Part shown: piece after piece, positions 30,802 to 39,468 of the stretch
Layout: each line of letters starts with the position of its first letter
Position numbering within the stretch: the first letter of the stretch is position 1
Notes under the pieces: model-generated
Databases searched by the model: none
What the model was told of the DNA's origin: nothing
Seen by the model: only the letters and a program-made list of their open reading frames with translations
Position numbers and translations under genes: made by a program
Assembly: GCA_964242735.1 (NCBI GenBank)
Contig: CAXTAK010000008.1
Span: 1-64,000, forward strand
Source: CADCUY01 sp964242735
GTDB taxonomy: Bacteria > Actinomycetota > Actinomycetes > Actinomycetales > Quadrisphaeraceae
DNA: 64,000 bases
Reading direction: 5' to 3'

Positions 30802-33018
30802 GTGGTCCTGGTCACCACCATCCTCCGCTCGCGGCTGACCGCCGTCCTGGTGCTGCTCCTCGCCCTCGGCGGCGTGACGGCCGCGCTGCTGCCCGACGCG
30901 CCCGCCGCCGTCCAGCCCAGCTCGCGCACCGGGCTCGGCGAGGGCGTCGAGTCCGTGCGCGTGCAGCGGCTGCAGGAGCAGCTTCCCCGCTCCGGCACCG
31001 ACGTGGCGCTGCTGGTGTGGGAGCGCACCGACGGCGCCGTGCTGGCACCGGCGGACCTCACCGCCCTCACCGCTGTCTCGACCTCCCTCGCCGACCTGGC
31101 CGCGGGCGGGCAGGTGCCACCGCCCGAGCCCGCCCCCGACGGCACGGTGGCACTGGTGCCCCTGCCGCTGGAGGCGATCGCCGGCGGCGGCGCCGATGCC
31201 GAGACCGAGGCCGTCTCGCGCATCGACGAGCTGCGGGAGCGCCTGGACGACCAGGCACCGGCCGGCCTCCGGGCGCGGGTGACCGGCGGCCCCGCCTTCG
31301 TCGCCGACCTGACGGAGGTCTTCGAGGGCGCCGACCTGCGCCTGCTGCTCGCCACCGCCGGCGTGGTGGCCCTGCTGCTGCTGATCACCTACCGCAGCCC
31401 GGGGCTGCTGCTGGTGCCGCTGGTGGTCGTCGGCGCCACCGAGCAGGTCACCCTCGCCCTGGCCGACCAGGTCCTGCCGCGCCTGGACCTGCCCGCCGGC
31501 GGTCAGGTCACGGGCATCGCCAGCGTGCTCGTCTTCGGCGCCGCCACCGACTACGCGCTGCTGCTCATCGCCCGCTACCGCGAGCAGCTCCGCACCGAGA
31601 CCAGCGCGCTGGTCGCCATGCGCGCCGCCGTCGCCCGCACCGGCGAGGCGATCCTGGCCAGCGGGGGCACTGTGGTGGTGGCGCTGGCGGTGCTGCTGCT
31701 GGCCAGCACGCAGACCCTGCGGGCCATCGCCGTGGCCTGCATCATCGGTGTGGCTCTGGCCGTCGTCGCCGCCCTAGTCGTCCTGCCCTGCGCCCTCGTG
31801 ATCTTCGGGAGGCGCCTGTTCTGGCCGCTGGTCCCCCGCGTCGGTGACACGGCGTCGCCGGGCCGGGTGTGGGGCCGCCTCGGGGTGCTGGTCGCAGCCC
31901 GCCCGGGGCGGGTGCTCGTGGCCTCCGCGGTGCTGCTCGCCGCCCTGAGCGCCTCGACCCTGGGCGCGGCGACGGGCCTGAGCCAGAACGAGCAGTTCCG
32001 CGACCCCCCGGAGGCCGTGCTCGCCGCGCAGCGCCTCGCCGACGCCCTTCCGGCGGGCGTGACCGAGCCCCTCGCGGTGATGACGACACCGGCCGACGTC
32101 GCCGTGGTCACCGCCGCCGCGACAGCGGTGGACGGCGTGGCCAGCGCCGCGCCGGGGGCTGCGACCGGAGGGGGGGGCGCCGCCGAGGGGAGCCCGGGCG
32201 TGGCGCAGGTCGACGTCGTGCTGGACGCCGAGCCCGGCTCGGCCGGCTCCGCCGACGCCGTGCTGAGCCTGCGCGCGGCGCTGGACGACGCGGGGGCCGG
32301 CGACGCCCTCGTCGGGGGCGCCGCGGCGGAGCGGGTCGACCTCAGCGCGGGGGACGCCGATGACCGTCGCGTGGTCATCCCCCTGGTGCTGGCGCTCGTC
32401 GGTCTCGTCCTCGTGCTCCTGCTGCGCTCCCTGCTCGCACCGCTGCTCCTCGTGATCACGGTGGTCGCCTCCTTCACCGCGAGCCTCGGCGCCAGCTGGC
32501 TGCTGTTCGACCGGGTGCTCGGCTTCCCCGCCATCGACGGGCCCGTCGTCGTCCTGTCGTTCCTCTTCCTCGTCGCCCTCGGCGTCGACTACAACATCTT
32601 CCTGACCACCCGGGCCCGCGAGGAGTCCGCCGTGGTGGGGACCCGCGCCGGGATGCTCACGGCGCTGACCGTGACCGGCGGGGTCATCACCAGCGCCGGG
32701 CTGGTGCTGGCGGCGGTGTTCGCGGTGCTCGGAGTGCTGCCGCTGATCACCCTGACTCAGATCGGGGTCATCGTGTGCATCGGGGTGCTCCTCGACACCC
32801 TGCTCGTGCGCACCGTGGTGGTGCCGGCGCTGGCGTTCGGTCTCGGCGAGCGGTTCTGGTGGCCGGGGCAGCCGCACCGAGCACGGCCGGCCGGCCCCGC
32901 GCGGGTCGGCGAGCACTCAGACCACGGTCCGTCGTCGGACGCCGGGACCGGTGCGGCAGGTGCTGGGGCCGTGGTGGGCGGCGCGACCGCTGTCGCAGCG
33001 CCGCGTCCACGCGGCTGA
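30802..33018 (+). CDS. MMPL-family transporter
   Basis: A 738-residue RND-superfamily membrane protein like the mycobacterial MmpL and actinobacterial YdfJ pumps. TM1 (LTAVLVLLLALGGVTAALL) is followed by a ~150-residue extracytoplasmic domain. Five TM helices come next, with the family segment FGAATDYALLLIARYREQL (acidic proton-relay region). The second half repeats the plan, with GVDYNIFLTTRAREE. The start GTG has a clear site CCCGAGGAGA 8 bases upstream. The C-terminal ~50 residues are Ala/Gly-rich. The substrate is likely a lipid or hydrophobic drug. The divergent MarR gene probably controls it. Confidence 0.9.
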   Translation: MVLVTTILRSRLTAVLVLLLALGGVTAALLPDAPAAVQPSSRTGLGEGVESVRVQRLQEQLPRSGTDVALLVWERTDGAVLAPADLTALTAVSTSLADLAAGGQVPPPEPAPDGTVALVPLPLEAIAGGGADAETEAVSRIDELRERLDDQAPAGLRARVTGGPAFVADLTEVFEGADLRLLLATAGVVALLLLITYRSPGLLLVPLVVVGATEQVTLALADQVLPRLDLPAGGQVTGIASVLVFGAATDYALLLIARYREQLRTETSALVAMRAAVARTGEAILASGGTVVVALAVLLLASTQTLRAIAVACIIGVALAVVAALVVLPCALVIFGRRLFWPLVPRVGDTASPGRVWGRLGVLVAARPGRVLVASAVLLAALSASTLGAATGLSQNEQFRDPPEAVLAAQRLADALPAGVTEPLAVMTTPADVAVVTAAATAVDGVASAAPGAATGGGGAAEGSPGVAQVDVVLDAEPGSAGSADAVLSLRAALDDAGAGDALVGGAAAERVDLSAGDADDRRVVIPLVLALVGLVLVLLLRSLLAPLLLVITVVASFTASLGASWLLFDRVLGFPAIDGPVVVLSFLFLVALGVDYNIFLTTRAREESAVVGTRAGMLTALTVTGGVITSAGLVLAAVFAVLGVLPLITLTQIGVIVCIGVLLDTLLVRTVVVPALAFGLGERFWWPGQPHRARPAGPARVGEHSDHGPSSDAGTGAAGAGAVVGGATAVAAPRPRG

Positions 33019-33783
33019 GCACGCCGGGGCGCACCGCGGGGCGTCGTGCCCGGCGGTGCCGTGGCCGGCGGTGCCGTGACGCGCGGTGCCGTGACGCGCG
33101 GTGCCGTGACGCGCGGCGTCGTGGCCAGCGGCGTCGTGGCCAGCGGTGCCGTGGCCAGCGGTGCCGTGGCGCGTCCCCGCCGGTCGGCCGTCGGCGTCGC
33201 CCAGGGCACTCCCGGTACCGGTGGTGCTGCCGCGGCGCGGGGCGGAGTGCGTCTGCTCCGGCCGCCACCGGTCGGGCTCGGCCCGTCCGGGTGACTGCTG
33301 CGGGCGCACCGGGTCACCACCGGTCCCCGGGGTGGAGGTCGATCGGAGCCGCTCGGAAAGCTCTGCCCGTGTCGCCCAGCCCGCGGTGGTGGGGGGGTCG
33401 GTGCCGGCCGGCACCGGTGGTGGTGCAGCGGCGCAGGTCGGGCCGCGCGCCGGCACCAGCATCATGATCGCCGCGGTGACGCCCCCGGCCGCTCTCGCGG
33501 GCTGGTCGGTCCTGGCAGCCCACCCGCTCGCCGAGCTCACGGCGAGCGCGGTGGCGACGAGGCGGGCCAGACCCACCGCCAGGGGCGCGGTGATCGACGT
33601 CGCGGTCGACGCACCGAGGTCCGCGACGGTGCGGATGCTGGCCGTCCAGGTGGCCGGCCCCATCGACGGCCTGCCCCCCGCCGCCACCGGGCCACCGCCC
33701 GTCCGTGGCGCGGTCGGCCCGGCCAGGCCGTTGTCGACGGATCCGACGCCACCGGTGGTGGTGCTGACGCTCCTGGTGCTCAT
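32917..33783 (-). CDS. hypothetical protein with a pentapeptide-repeat tail
   Basis: A 288-residue protein with an unusually good ribosome binding site (GGGAGGAC directly before the ATG). One hydrophobic segment (PLAVGLARLVATALAVSSASG, about 67-87) could be a membrane anchor. The N-terminus is Ser/Thr/Gly-rich. Residues 205-249 are nine five-residue repeats of the type (R/G)H(G/D)(T/A)A, followed by an Arg/Cys-rich end. The last ~100 bases run under the end of the MMPL gene. I recognise no family. It may be a surface or DNA-binding tail protein, or a frame expanded by the DNA repeat. Confidence 0.45.
   Translation of the reverse strand: MSTRSVSTTTGGVGSVDNGLAGPTAPRTGGGPVAAGGRPSMGPATWTASIRTVADLGASTATSITAPLAVGLARLVATALAVSSASGWAARTDQPARAAGGVTAAIMMLVPARGPTCAAAPPPVPAGTDPPTTAGWATRAELSERLRSTSTPGTGGDPVRPQQSPGRAEPDRWRPEQTHSAPRRGSTTGTGSALGDADGRPAGTRHGTAGHGTAGHDAAGHDAARHGTARHGTARHGTAGHGTAGHDAPRCAPACSAAWTRRCDSGRAAHHGPSTCRTGPGVRRRTVV
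33037..33171. repeat. tandem repeat, 9 units of 15 bp
   Basis: Nine imperfect 15-bp units, variants of GGTGCCGTGACGCGC or CGTCGTGGCCAGCGG, stand in a row. Because the unit length is a multiple of three, they code for histidine-rich pentapeptides in the minus-strand gene. Copy number is likely to vary between strains. Confidence 0.85.
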
Positions 33784-33834
33784 GCCATGTCCTCCCGGAC
33801 CTGCTCATCCGACGCCCCCTGCGTCATGTGATGA

Positions 33835-34300
33835 CTATGGGTCGCATGAGGCAGCTGGGAACAGTGGGACACGCGGGAAGATCATCATCACGGAGTGCCG
33901 GAGGACGGGTGGCCTCCTGACAGAGGACGTCGGTCTCCGGGTGCGGTGGCCGACCGTCACCGCGGCCCGGGTGGCGGGCTCCAGGCCCGGCTGCGGACTC
34001 GGAGGAGCGGCCCGAGCGCATCGAGCGACGGGGGTCGTCGCAGCGAGCTGGTCGTCGACGTGGCACCACGCCCACTGCTCCTCGGGCTCTGCGGACGGCA
34101 CGACGGGGTGCGTGGTGGCGCGCGCGTGCGCGGTGGTGTGGCGGCGGGGGGAGCTGTCGCAGCAGGCGACGTGACAGCAGTCCAGGCACTTGCGCAGGTG
34201 CACCCAGGTCGTGCCCTCGCGCAGGCAGTCGGTGCGGCCGCCGCCGCTGTCCGCCGCGACGGGGACCCGGGGGGGTGCTCGGGTGGATGCAGGTCGTCAT
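33835..34300 (-). pseudogene. UBP-type zinc-finger protein gene, frameshifted
   Basis: Two frames together make a UBP-type zinc finger, the small domain that in eukaryotes binds ubiquitin tails and in actinobacteria occurs as stand-alone ~90-residue proteins. The first frame gives MTTCIHPSTPP, with the opening Cys and His. After a run of seven G near 34269-34275, a shifted frame gives DCLREGTTWVHLRKCLDC, CHVACCDSSPRRHTTAHARA and EEQWAWCHVDDQLA, with all remaining Cys/His ligands. The shift separates the halves. Such genes are often beside CPA1 antiporters, and a broken one lies directly upstream here. The ATG follows GAGAGG. Confidence 0.6.
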
Positions 34301-34364
34301 GGCACGCCTCTCGTGGTGATCCCCTCACAGCACCCCGGGGGAGCGGATCGCTTCACGGCCACGC

Positions 34365-35105
34365 TCACGTGCTCTCGAGGGCGACCTCCTCGAGGTCCAG
34401 CTGGCGCTGCAGCTCGCGCATCGCCTCGTCGGTGAGCTGGCCGGCGTCACGCAGGCGCAGCCGCTCGGTGCGCCCGGTGCCCTCGGCGACGATCATCACC
34501 CCGCGCAGGCGGTGCCAGCTCGCTGCCACCCGGTGCGCTCCCCACCTCCGCGAGGAGCTCCCAGCGGGAGTCCGCCCGTGCGTGCACCAGGGTCCTCAGC
34601 GCGTCGGCGACCTCGGTGTCCTAGAACACCAGGGCGGTGGCGTCGGTTGAGCAGGCCCTCACCCTCGATGACCGTCATCAGCCGCGCGGGCATCCCGACC
34701 CGGCGTCCGATGGAGATCGCGGCCACCGCGTCCGGGGGCGCCACGAGCGCGCCCAGCGCCAGCGCCGCCGCCCAGGGCAGCTGGGGCACGACGAAGTGGG
34801 CCACCACCGCGACGGCCGCGACGGTGAACAGCAGCGAGGCCCACCGACAGCAGCAGGATGGGGCGGGCGTCGGCCCGGAACCGGATCAGGCTCGACTCCA
34901 CCGCCGTGCTGTAGAGCAGCGGCGGCAGCACCAGGACGAGCACCACCTCGGGGTCGAGCGCGAGCACCGACACCCCGGGCACCGCGGCCACCGCGAGCCC
35001 GAGGAGGACGAGGAGCACGGGCGAGGGGATGCCGGTGCGCCGCGCGAGCAGCCCGGCGAGGCAGATCGCGGTGACGACCAGCAGGACCGGACCGTGTCCT
35101 TCCAC
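34365..35105 (-). pseudogene. CPA1 (NhaP-type) Na+/H+ antiporter remnant
   Basis: The N-terminal part is a recognisable antiporter (VLLVVTAICLAGLLARRTGI, PEVVLVLVLPPLLYSTAVESS, then in another frame ALALGALVAPPDAVAAISIGRRVG and MTVIEGEGLLN). The sequence then hits a TAG and jumps to the far C-terminal tail (RTLVHARADSRWELL, then GRTERLRLRDAGQLTDEAMREL up to the stop). About 250 or more central residues, which hold most membrane helices and part of the ion site, are missing, and there are at least two frameshifts. The protein cannot function. The gene neighbours the UBP zinc-finger pseudogene, its usual partner. Confidence 0.7.
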
Positions 35106-35800
35106 GTGCGCCGTTCTTCCACGTGCGCCCCCGGTTCCGAGGACTGGCGGACGGACTCCCGCTGCGCGCCGTCCAGCTGACGGCCCCCGATCGTGCTCGG
35201 TGGGTCACGGTCGCCCTCACCCGGGGGCGCCGGTGGCGGTCGGACGACGTGCGGCCCGCCCGGCGACGAGCCCAGCCGGCCTGGCTGCACACCGGCCACC
35301 ACCGGCTCCACGGGGCCCATCGGCGGCCACCCGTCCATCAGCCGGTGGACCGACCTCGTCGGGCGGTACGACGAGGCGGTGCGCAGCGCCGAGCTCACGG
35401 TCCGCGGTGGGCGCGGCGGGCGCGGTGGACGCGCGCGGTGAGCGCGGCGGATGCGGCGGGCGCGGCGGATGCGGCGGGCGCGGCGGGCGCCCGCGCCGAG
35501 GAGATCGACCGCCTGCAGCGCCACGGCGACCGCTGCGGCGCGGCGGACCCGACCGGCGCCGAGACCCCGCCCACCCCTTGACGCTTCCCCATCGCCGGAT
35601 ACCGCGCCTACCGCACTGGACCCCTGCGGTGTGCCCCCCAGGAAGCACCGTCCCGCCACCCGGCCAGCCCAGTCGTCCCTCACACCCCTCGCCTCAGCCC
35701 CGGCCCCGCAGGACCGTGAGGAGCGCTACCGACCGGTCGACACCGTCGTCACGGTCTCCAGCGGCGGATCAGCGACGCTCGCCACGGCCGCCGACGCGAC
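35106..35800. other. no intact gene; possible remnants and a GC-rich repeat
   Basis: Plus-strand pieces look weakly coding, for example HPSISRWTDLVGRYDEAVRSAELTVRGG, and after a frame change AGARAEEIDRLQRHGDRCGA, but they do not join into one protein. An 18-bp unit GCGGCGGATGCGGCGGGC is repeated at 35444-35488. The segment seems to hold a decayed gene of unknown kind, next to other broken genes. Confidence 0.35.
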
Positions 35801-37201
35801 TCAGGGAGGTGGGCTCTCGTCCGCCGTGACGCCGAGGGCGAGCTGGCGGCCGAGCTCGTCCGCCGCGCGGGCCGCCGGACGGTGGGGGCGCAGCAGCCAC
35901 CGCTCCTCCGGGTCGACCCACCGGAGGGCGCGCACCTGGGGGACGCCGGCGACCATGCGCACGGCCCACACCCCCAGGCCGATCAGCGTGTGGTGCGGGC
36001 CGCAGCCCAGGACCATCTCGTCGGTGTCGGTCAACCCACCCGCGGCCCAGGCGGTGACGTGGTGGCCCTCGAGCTGGGCCGCGGGCACGTCGCACCCGGG
36101 GATGACGCAGCCACCGTCGCGGGCGAGCAGCGCCCGCCGCTGGGCGTCGCTCACGCAGCGCACGGAACGACCGAGGCGCAGCACCGCCCCCGAGGGCGCC
36201 ATGAGCACGGCCTGCAGCGCGGCGTCCGCCTGGAGGCGGCGCAGCACCACCGCGGAGACGGGACCGCCCAGCTGCTCGCACACGGCCCGTCCCGCGCCGG
36301 GCTCGCCGAGCAGCTGCTCGGTGGTGGCGTGCACCAGGATGCGCGGTGGCTCCCCACCTCGGGTGTCCGCGCGGCTCAGACACCTGCGAGCGATCACCCC
36401 CGCGGCGTCGGCCCGGCGCTGCCCCGGGGTGCGGTCGTCGACGACGCGCACGCTGGCCCGACCGTCTGCGCGCTCGGCGTCGACGGCAGCAGCGGGCGCG
36501 GCGTGGTGGTCGATCGCTGCCTTGAGCTGGGCCCCTGCCGCCGGGTCGAGCTGCCCGCGCACCAGCACCATCCCGGTGCGGTCGGTGGTCAGGGTGAGGG
36601 TGCGGCGCGCATGGGCGTCGGGGTCGAAGCCTCGCTCGGCGCGCTGGGGGTCGAGCCGGTCGAGCACCGCGCCCGCGAGGTGCTCGACCTCCTTCGGCCG
36701 GAAGGCGCGCGACTGCTCGGCGAGGAGCGAGTCCACCGCCCCGGCGTGCGCGGTGCGCCCCGCGGTCGGCAGGTGGTCGAGCGTGCGCACGGCGACGTCG
36801 ACGTGCCCGTTGGAGACCTCACCCGCGGCCAGCGCGGCGCCCATCGCGGCCAGCTCGCCGCGCACCGGGTCGGTGGCCCGCGCCGCCTCGACGTCGGCCC
36901 GTGCTCGCCCCTGCGGCACGCGCAGCCGCCACGACAGCAGGCCCGCCACCGAGGTGCCACCCAGCTCGGCGGCGTCTGCAGCGCTGATCGAGCGCACCAG
37001 CGCCAGGTGCGCGGCGTCCGCGGTGCGCCGTGCCGCCGCCAGCTGCTCCACCGCACGCACCCGCTGCGCCGGGCTCAGGGCCCAGGCGCGGTCATCGGCG
37101 CACGTGACCACCTCGGCGGCGGTCGTGGTCAGGACGTCGAGCAGGCGCAGCAGCTCCGGCGCGACATCAGAATCGAACACAGTTCCTACGGTGGTGGGCA
37201 T
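35801..37201 (-). CDS. DUF222 HNH endonuclease (13E12-repeat type)
   Basis: A 466-residue protein of the large actinobacterial DUF222-HNH family. The N-terminal DUF222 domain is helical, with RVRAVEQLAAARRTADAAHLALVRS and ARATDPVRGELAAMGAALAAGEVSNGHVDV. The C-terminal HNH nuclease has LLARDGGCVIPGCDVPAAQLEGHHVTAWAAGG (Cys pair plus the HH dyad), followed by LGCGPHHTLIG with the Asn position replaced. Genomes often hold many copies, sometimes mobile. The biological role is unproven; some are linked to group II introns or DNA-invasion processes. The ATG at 37201 follows shared promoter space with the lipoprotein gene. Confidence 0.88.
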   Translation of the reverse strand: MPTTVGTVFDSDVAPELLRLLDVLTTTAAEVVTCADDRAWALSPAQRVRAVEQLAAARRTADAAHLALVRSISAADAAELGGTSVAGLLSWRLRVPQGRARADVEAARATDPVRGELAAMGAALAAGEVSNGHVDVAVRTLDHLPTAGRTAHAGAVDSLLAEQSRAFRPKEVEHLAGAVLDRLDPQRAERGFDPDAHARRTLTLTTDRTGMVLVRGQLDPAAGAQLKAAIDHHAAPAAAVDAERADGRASVRVVDDRTPGQRRADAAGVIARRCLSRADTRGGEPPRILVHATTEQLLGEPGAGRAVCEQLGGPVSAVVLRRLQADAALQAVLMAPSGAVLRLGRSVRCVSDAQRRALLARDGGCVIPGCDVPAAQLEGHHVTAWAAGGLTDTDEMVLGCGPHHTLIGLGVWAVRMVAGVPQVRALRWVDPEERWLLRPHRPAARAADELGRQLALGVTADESPPP

Positions 37202-37419
37202 CGCCGACGGCACGGCCCCACCAGCGGGCCCCTGTGGACGACCGCGTCCGGGCCGCCCGAGCTCCTCGGGGAGCCGACGCCCCATGGGGCAGGGCTCCTG
37301 CACACCACTCCCCGCCCGGCCACCGCGCCGTCACCGGGACCGCCGCCGCAGCGCCCGTGCAGCGCCCGTGCAGCGCCCGTGCAGGGGTCCGGGTGGCGGT
37401 CCTGTGCGACAGTGCTGCC

Positions 37420-37824
37420 ATGGAGCCCGCCACCCGGCGCAGCGCGCGGATCGTGCTCAGCGTGGCCCCCGCGCTCAGCCTGGCGCTGACCGGCTGCGCG
37501 GCCGCCGATCCGAACCCCGAGCCCACGCACCAGGCCATCTGCGTCGATCCCGAGACCGAGCAGCGCGTCGAGGACGACGAGTGCGACGACGGCGGGCGCC
37601 TCGGTGTGGGCGGCTGGTACTTCCTCGCGATGGGCGCGAGGTTCGCCGGCGTCGGTCAGCTGGCCACCGGGGGGTCCCGCCAGGTGCCCAGCACCTCCCA
37701 CGTGCGCGGCGGGCTGCCCACCCGCGTCGGCGGCGTCACCTCCACCACCACCGCCACGCGGGGCACCGCCGTCTCCCGCGGGGGCTTCGGCACCTCCGCG
37801 GGGAGCTCGCGGTCCGGGGGATGA
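37420..37824 (+). CDS. small lipoprotein, first gene of the GspS-like trio
   Basis: A 134-residue exported lipoprotein. The signal segment RIVLSVAPALSLALTGCAAAD ends in a lipobox LTGC. The mature part has AICVDPETEQRVEDDECDDGG, then GWYFLAMGARFAGVGQLATGG and a long Ser/Thr/Gly-rich tail. The acidic CxDxxTxxxVxDxxC region resembles the small YjfM/DUF1190-type partner that accompanies glutathionylspermidine-synthase-like genes in other bacteria, but the match is by feature only. It is coupled to the next gene by an ATGA overlap. Confidence 0.7.
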   Translation: MEPATRRSARIVLSVAPALSLALTGCAAADPNPEPTHQAICVDPETEQRVEDDECDDGGRLGVGGWYFLAMGARFAGVGQLATGGSRQVPSTSHVRGGLPTRVGGVTSTTTATRGTAVSRGGFGTSAGSSRSGG

Positions 37825-39008
37825 GGCGCGAGGAGCTCACGCCCCGCCCCGGCTGGCGCCAGCTCGTCGAGGCCCAGGGGATGTCGTACCCCACGACCAG
37901 CCACCCCGACGGCACCGAGACCCCGTACTGGCACGAGGCGGCGGCCTACGTCCTGGACGGGGACGAGGTCGCGCACCTGGAGGCCGTGACCGAGGAGCTG
38001 CACGGCATGTGCGTGGAGGCGGCGGCCTACCTCGCCTCCGGGGCGCTCGGCGGCCTCGGGCTGCCCCCGGGGTCCCTGCACCGGGTGCGCCAGTCCCTCG
38101 CCGAGCAGCCGCTGTCGCTCTACGGCCGCTTCGACCTGCGCCACGACGGGCGGGGCCCGGCGAAGCTGCTGGAGTACAACGCCGACACTCCCACGGGGCT
38201 CGTGGAGTCCGCCGTCGTCCAGTGGCACTGGGCGGAGCAGGTGCGGCCCGGGCGCGACCAGTTCAACTCCGTCCACGACCGGCTCGTGGCCGCGTGGCGC
38301 GCCAGCGGGCTGACCGCCGTGCACCTGGCGCACTCCGGCCGCGAGGAGTCGGGCGAGGAGTGGATGACGGTCGCGTACCTGCGCGACACCGCCATCCTCG
38401 CGGGGCTCACCACCTACGGCCTGGAGGTGGAGTCGATCGGGTGGGACGCCGACGCGCGCCGCTTCGTGGGCCTGCAGGACGAGCCGATCGACACCTGCTT
38501 CAAGCTCTACCCCTGGGAGGTGATGCTGCGCGAGGACTTCGTGCACCACCTCGACAGCGGCACTTCGTGGATCGAGCCGCTGTGGAAGGTCGCACTGAGC
38601 AACAAGATGCTGCTCGTGGCCCTGTGGCGCCTCTACCCCGACCACCCGAACCTCCTGCCCGCGCACGCCGGTGACCCGGGGCCGCTGCGCGAGTGGGTGC
38701 GCAAGCCGCTGCACGGCCGCGAGGGAGACAACATCGAGGTGCGCGCGGACGGGGTGACCGAGTCCCACCCCGGCGACTACGGCGCCGAGGGCTGGGTCTA
38801 CCAGCAGTGGTGCCCCCTGCCGACGTTCGGCGCGGGCGGGGCGAACAAGGCCGTGATCGGGTCGTGGGTGGTCGACGGGAAGAGCGCGGGCATCGGCGTC
38901 CGCGAGTCCGACGCGTGGGTCACCGACTACTACGCCCGCTTCGTGCCGCACTACATCGACGCGCCGGCACCCTCGCCGGCGCAGGTCACCGCCTGGCTCG
39001 CGGAGTGA
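37821..39008 (+). CDS. glutathionylspermidine-synthase-like ATP-grasp protein
   Basis: A 395-residue protein of the GspS-synthetase fold (YjfC/YgiC group). The N-terminus has WHEAAAYVLDGDEVAHLEAV, a middle segment GRFDLRHDGRGPAKLLEYNADTPT with the ATP-grasp core residues and NADTPT loop, then FKLYPWEVMLREDF, SNKMLLVALWRLYPDHPNLLPAH, and WVYQQWCPLPTF near the end. E. coli YjfC and YgiC are predicted peptide/amide ligases, but their true substrates are unknown. The trio with a lipoprotein and a DUF350 membrane protein matches a conserved set. The ATG overlaps the lipoprotein stop. Confidence 0.85.
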   Translation: MRREELTPRPGWRQLVEAQGMSYPTTSHPDGTETPYWHEAAAYVLDGDEVAHLEAVTEELHGMCVEAAAYLASGALGGLGLPPGSLHRVRQSLAEQPLSLYGRFDLRHDGRGPAKLLEYNADTPTGLVESAVVQWHWAEQVRPGRDQFNSVHDRLVAAWRASGLTAVHLAHSGREESGEEWMTVAYLRDTAILAGLTTYGLEVESIGWDADARRFVGLQDEPIDTCFKLYPWEVMLREDFVHHLDSGTSWIEPLWKVALSNKMLLVALWRLYPDHPNLLPAHAGDPGPLREWVRKPLHGREGDNIEVRADGVTESHPGDYGAEGWVYQQWCPLPTFGAGGANKAVIGSWVVDGKSAGIGVRESDAWVTDYYARFVPHYIDAPAPSPAQVTAWLAE

Positions 39009-39030
39009 GCCGTCAGAAGGAGTCGGAGGA

Positions 39031-39468
39031 GTGAGCGTGCTGCTCGCCGTCGCGTACGCCCTGGTCTACACCGTCGTGGGGGTGGGGCTGCTGGCCCTGG
39101 GCTTCTGGCTCCTCGACCTGCTCACCCCCGGGCACCTGCCCACCCAGGTGTGGCGCGAGGCGAACCCGGGTGCGGCAGTGGTCTCCGCGGCGGGCGCGCT
39201 GTCGGTGGGGCTGATCGCCTTCACGACCATCTGGGTCAACGCCGCCTCGGGGTTCGGCACGGCGCTGCTCTACACCGTGGTCTTCGGCGTCCTCGGGGTG
39301 GTGCTGCAGGGCGCGGGCCTGGTGCTGCTCGACCGGCTGCTGCCGCACCGGCTCGGTGACGTGGTGATCGGGGACGCCGCGGGGGGACGCCGCCTGCACC
39401 CGGGGGTCTTCGTGATCGCGGCGTGGCAGCTCTCGGTGGCCGGGGTGGTCATCGCCAGCACCGCCTGA
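39031..39468 (+). CDS. DUF350 membrane protein
   Basis: A 145-residue protein with four hydrophobic segments in two related halves, as in DUF350/YjfL. These are VLLAVAYALVYTVVGVGLLALGFWLLDLL, AAVVSAAGALSVGLIAFTTIWVN (internal repeat), then a third and fourth helix. The last short helix is VFVIAAWQLSVAGVVIASTA. The GTG start follows AGTCGGAGGA, an excellent ribosome binding site. It is the third gene of the lipoprotein/GspS-like/DUF350 set, which is conserved from E. coli (yjfLMC) to actinobacteria. The role is unknown, probably an envelope function. Confidence 0.85.
   Translation: MSVLLAVAYALVYTVVGVGLLALGFWLLDLLTPGHLPTQVWREANPGAAVVSAAGALSVGLIAFTTIWVNAASGFGTALLYTVVFGVLGVVLQGAGLVLLDRLLPHRLGDVVIGDAAGGRRLHPGVFVIAAWQLSVAGVVIASTA

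Noticed and set aside
33037..33171. Possible CRISPR array
   Set aside because: The units are contiguous 15-bp tandem repeats without spacers and they code for pentapeptides, so it is a minisatellite-like coding repeat.
35123..35581. A complete gene in the GC-rich repeat region
   Set aside because: Coding-like pieces exist in two frames, but they do not join and no start with a ribosome binding site is seen, so only a possible remnant is reported.
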